From positions 1 to 24,267 of the forward strand of contig JBLNDI010000111.1 in NCBI GenBank assembly GCA_050261495.1: a DNA stretch of 24,267 bases. Reading direction: 5' to 3'. Positions within the stretch are counted from its first letter, which is position 1. Each line of letters begins with the position of its first letter. Position numbers and translations under genes: made by a program. This document shows, piece after piece, positions 22,301-24,267 of this stretch. The DNA is from JBMNKL01 sp050261495 (lineage in GTDB: Bacteria > Bacillota > Clostridia > Acetivibrionales > DTU013). The notes below the pieces were generated by a model. It searched no databases, was not told the origin of the DNA, and saw only the letters and a program-made list of their open reading frames with translations.

Positions 22301-23323
22301 ATGGGGAAAGTAGTGGGATTCGGTGAAATCATGCTACGTCTTAATCCTGAAGGATACTTAAGACTTAAACAAGCTAGCAAATTTGAAGTTTCATATGCGG
22401 GCAGTGAAGCAAATGTAGCTGTATCTCTGGCCAATTATGGAATGAATAGTTGTTTTGTCACAAAAGTTCCCAATAATGATATTGGGGTAAGTGCAATAAA
22501 CTCATTGCGGGCAATGGGTGTCGATACATCCAAGATCGTGTTGGGTGGTGACCGCCTCGGTATCTATTTTGTCGAAAAGGGAGCAAGCCAGCGTCCATCT
22601 AAGGTTATTTATGACCGGAAACATTCTGCAATCTCCGAAGCATCAAAAACAGATTTCGATTGGAATAGTATTTTCGATGATTGCGACTGGTTTTTCTTTT
22701 CAGGAATAACCCCTGCATTGGGTGAAAATGTAGCCGAAATTTGTCTTGATGCATGTAAGACTGCAAAAAGAAAAGGGATTACAGTAAGCTGCGATTTAAA
22801 TTACCGCAAGAATCTATGGTCAAGGGAAAAAGCTCGTGAAACCATGACAAAACTCATGGAATATGTGGATGTTTGTATTGCCAACGAGGAAGATGCTGGC
22901 GACGTTTTCGGCATATGGGCGGAAGACAGCGACATTACCGACGGAAAACTATCACGTGAGGGTTATAAAAGTGTAGCAAAACAGTTATTAGAACGATTTG
23001 GCTTGAAAAAGGTTGCTATAACTCTTAGATCCTCAATATCCGCCAATGATAACAATTGGGCCGGCATGCTATATGATGGAAACGATTACTATTTCTCCAG
23101 GAGCTATAATATACATATTGTTGACCGTGTGGGTGGCGGCGATAGCTTTGGAGGCGGCCTAATATATGCAATACTGAATGGATATTCTTCGGCTGATGCT
23201 ATTGAATTCGCCGTAGCAGCATCTTGTTTAAAACATACAATTGAGTTTGATTATAACCATGTTACTGTGGATGAAGTTAAGAAATTAATGAGTGGCGATG
23301 CTTCGGGAAGAGTACAAAGATAA
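22301..23323 (+). CDS. kdgK: 2-keto-3-deoxygluconate (KDG) kinase, PfkB family
   Basis: A 340-residue ribokinase-like kinase. The N-terminal part reads GEIMLRLNP and AGSEANVAVSLANYG. The PfkB signature near the C-terminus is DRVGGGDSFGGG, with catalytic Asp 281. AGGAGG lies just before ATG 22301; the longer frame starting at 22280 would begin upstream of that ribosome binding site and is less likely. Phosphorylating KDG to KDPG just before the aldolase is the expected role. A related 2-keto-3-deoxy acid or another sugar as substrate cannot be excluded. Confidence 0.88.
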   Translation: MGKVVGFGEIMLRLNPEGYLRLKQASKFEVSYAGSEANVAVSLANYGMNSCFVTKVPNNDIGVSAINSLRAMGVDTSKIVLGGDRLGIYFVEKGASQRPSKVIYDRKHSAISEASKTDFDWNSIFDDCDWFFFSGITPALGENVAEICLDACKTAKRKGITVSCDLNYRKNLWSREKARETMTKLMEYVDVCIANEEDAGDVFGIWAEDSDITDGKLSREGYKSVAKQLLERFGLKKVAITLRSSISANDNNWAGMLYDGNDYYFSRSYNIHIVDRVGGGDSFGGGLIYAILNGYSSADAIEFAVAASCLKHTIEFDYNHVTVDEVKKLMSGDASGRVQR

Positions 23324-23386
23324 ACCGTCTGCACCCCCTAGCGTCATAATTTTTGTGTAAACTCAAGGATAATATAGTTCGTGTTG

Positions 23387-23423
23387 CTGGGATGCCTGAT
23401 TTTTTGGTATCCCAGTTGTTCTT
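23387..23423 (+). terminator. Rho-independent terminator of the sugar operon
   Basis: The 10-bp stem CTGGGATGCC/GGTATCCCAG (one G-U pair) closes a 9-nt loop and is followed by TTGTTCTT. It lies 64 bp after the kinase stop. The rest of 23324-23623 has a 7-bp inverted repeat ATGCCGC/GCGGCAT (23489-23495 and 23520-23526) and no gene I can support. Confidence 0.7.
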
Positions 23424-23623
23424 AACTCTATCATTCGCTTACAATTTAGTCAATACGTATTTGTGAATCCTGGTTAAAAAGGGCGTTTATGCCGCGAAAG
23501 CCTCTTGATAATGAGTAAAGCGGCATGTTAGGCTATCAGCCAGGCATCATCCATGCTGCGGAGACGCACTTACTTGCTCTTCTCCATCTGTCCTGGTCCA
23601 GCGAATTCCTACAAGCACTTTGT

Positions 23624-24136
23624 TTAATAGACTCGGCTGCTTGCAACCCTGTCCCTGACACCCACGGTTATTTTTTGAACTTTGTTTTGGTTTTTATGCA
23701 ATACTATATATAAATTCGCTCTCCAATAGCCTGGATAACCATCTTTCCCTTGTGTAAACCCCTGATTATATAAAATCTCAACGGCTTTATCAAATTCATC
23801 GCCAACTTTGACACCAAAAACCTCATACTCTGAATCTATAACTTCAATTATATTCACCTTGCTATAAAAATCCGTATCCCTATCGTTTAAAAATGTTAAA
23901 AAAATACCCTTGCTTGGATATTCCAATTTGTAGCCGCCAAAACCAGGTATGTATGCCTCTTCTTCCCCAATTATTCTTTTTGCTTCATTTTCCGCCATCA
24001 TTAATTTAATGCCGTCAACATTGATTTTTTTGTTAGCCTGCCATACTAAAATATGCTGACTATATCTATTAATCATAATAATACTTAATGTAACGATCAC
24101 TATTACGAAGAATATAGCTATTACCTTTTTAGTCAT
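23624..24136 (-). CDS. Hypothetical membrane-anchored protein
   Basis: The protein has 170 residues and I do not recognise the family. An N-terminal hydrophobic segment (VIAIFFVIVIVTLSIIMI, about 5-22) is an uncleaved anchor or signal sequence. The remainder is a soluble extracytoplasmic domain with alternating strands, containing MMAENEAKRIIGEEE and FGVKVGDEFDKAVEILYNQGF; the latter resembles a repeated 'G...A...L...G' unit seen in small SmpA/BLOC-like extracytoplasmic domains. GGTGGTGACGGC precedes the ATG. It is convergent with the sugar operon and separated from it by that operon's terminator. Confidence 0.65.
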   Translation of the reverse strand: MTKKVIAIFFVIVIVTLSIIMINRYSQHILVWQANKKINVDGIKLMMAENEAKRIIGEEEAYIPGFGGYKLEYPSKGIFLTFLNDRDTDFYSKVNIIEVIDSEYEVFGVKVGDEFDKAVEILYNQGFTQGKDGYPGYWRANLYIVLHKNQNKVQKITVGVRDRVASSRVY

Positions 24137-24234
24137 GCCGTCACCACCCTGATCAATAGCAATTCTAAATTGAGCATACTAATTATGACGATTAGAAATG
24201 AAAATAGTTTCAGAATCTTCCCGTATTCCCTCAT
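24133..24234 (-). CDS. Possible 33-residue membrane peptide coupled to the downstream gene
   Basis: The frame MREYGKILKLFSFLIVI... encodes 33 residues, mostly one hydrophobic helix after a basic N-terminus. Its TGA overlaps the ATG of the hypothetical protein (ATGA), a layout typical of translational coupling. The upstream sequence is only AGGA directly against the ATG, and an in-frame TAA lies three codons earlier, so the start is uncertain and it could be chance. Confidence 0.3.
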   Translation of the reverse strand: MREYGKILKLFSFLIVIISMLNLELLLIRVVTA

Positions 24235-24267
24235 TCCTGTTTATAAGTTTGTATTGCGGGGTAATAT

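Noticed and set aside
23455..23713. Possible gene remnant or repeat between the sugar operon terminator and the hypothetical gene
   Set aside because: Translations in all frames gave no family I recognise; only a 7-bp inverted repeat was seen.
1..24267. CRISPR array, tRNA, rRNA or riboswitch
   Set aside because: No regularly spaced repeats of CRISPR type, no cloverleaf and no conserved riboswitch core noticed; in particular there is no SAM riboswitch in the short gap before the mtnA pseudogene.

Overview
The window looks like chromosomal DNA of an anaerobic, fermentative member of the Clostridia (Bacillota). The signs are a trimeric [FeFe]-hydrogenase operon, AGGAGG-type ribosome binding sites, sigma-A promoters, Rex-like operators and a CUT1-type sugar ABC operon. 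I cannot name the species. Roughly the first 9.3 kb (hydrogenase region) is visibly more GC-rich than the sugar operon at 13.3-23.3 kb.

Layout. (1) 1-219: what looks like the terminus of an IS21-type insertion sequence whose body lies outside the window. (2) 251-3610, minus strand: a five-gene operon, DRTGG protein / anti-sigma-like ATPase / HydS-like [FeFe]-hydrogenase homologue / second DRTGG protein / PHP phosphoesterase, a likely redox or H2 signalling module with its own sigma-A promoter at about 3691-3719. (3) 3883-9317, minus strand: hydC-hydB-hydA, with a promoter about 450 nt upstream followed by two near-consensus Rex boxes inside a large inverted repeat. HydB is unusual: its C-terminus is fused to a complete GltD/NfnB-like FAD-NADPH module. 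(4) 10006-12838, minus strand: a DUF1848 protein, an mtnA pseudogene with two independent lesions, and an unrecognised membrane protein. (5) 12972-13143, plus strand: a decayed sfsA remnant. (6) 13286-13963, plus strand: a YheO/DauR-like PAS-HTH regulator. (7) 14306-23323, plus strand: a ten-gene operon comprising a sugar-binding lipoprotein, two permeases, a creatininase-family hydrolase, an enolase-superfamily (MLE-type) enzyme, an SMP-30 lactonase, an SDR dehydrogenase, a RidA-family protein, a KDPG aldolase and a KDG kinase. It ends at a good terminator. (8) 23624-24234, minus strand: a hypothetical membrane-anchored protein and a possible tiny ORF coupled to it.

How they work together. 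HydABC should couple H2 formation to ferredoxin and NADH. The fused module suggests that NADP(H) is also connected, and Rex would tie expression to the NADH/NAD+ ratio. The neighbouring operon carries a hydrogenase paralogue altered in the way sensory hydrogenases are, next to an ATPase and small regulatory domains, as expected for H2 or redox sensing. The sugar operon encodes most of a semi-phosphorylative Entner-Doudoroff-type route: uptake, oxidation to a lactone, lactone opening, elimination to a 2-keto-3-deoxy acid, phosphorylation, and cleavage to pyruvate and glyceraldehyde-3-phosphate. The creatininase and RidA proteins do not belong to the textbook route and hint at a nitrogen-containing or otherwise unusual substrate. 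No ABC ATPase is encoded, so a shared one must be supplied from elsewhere.

All calls come from reading the sequence and translations. No database search was run.
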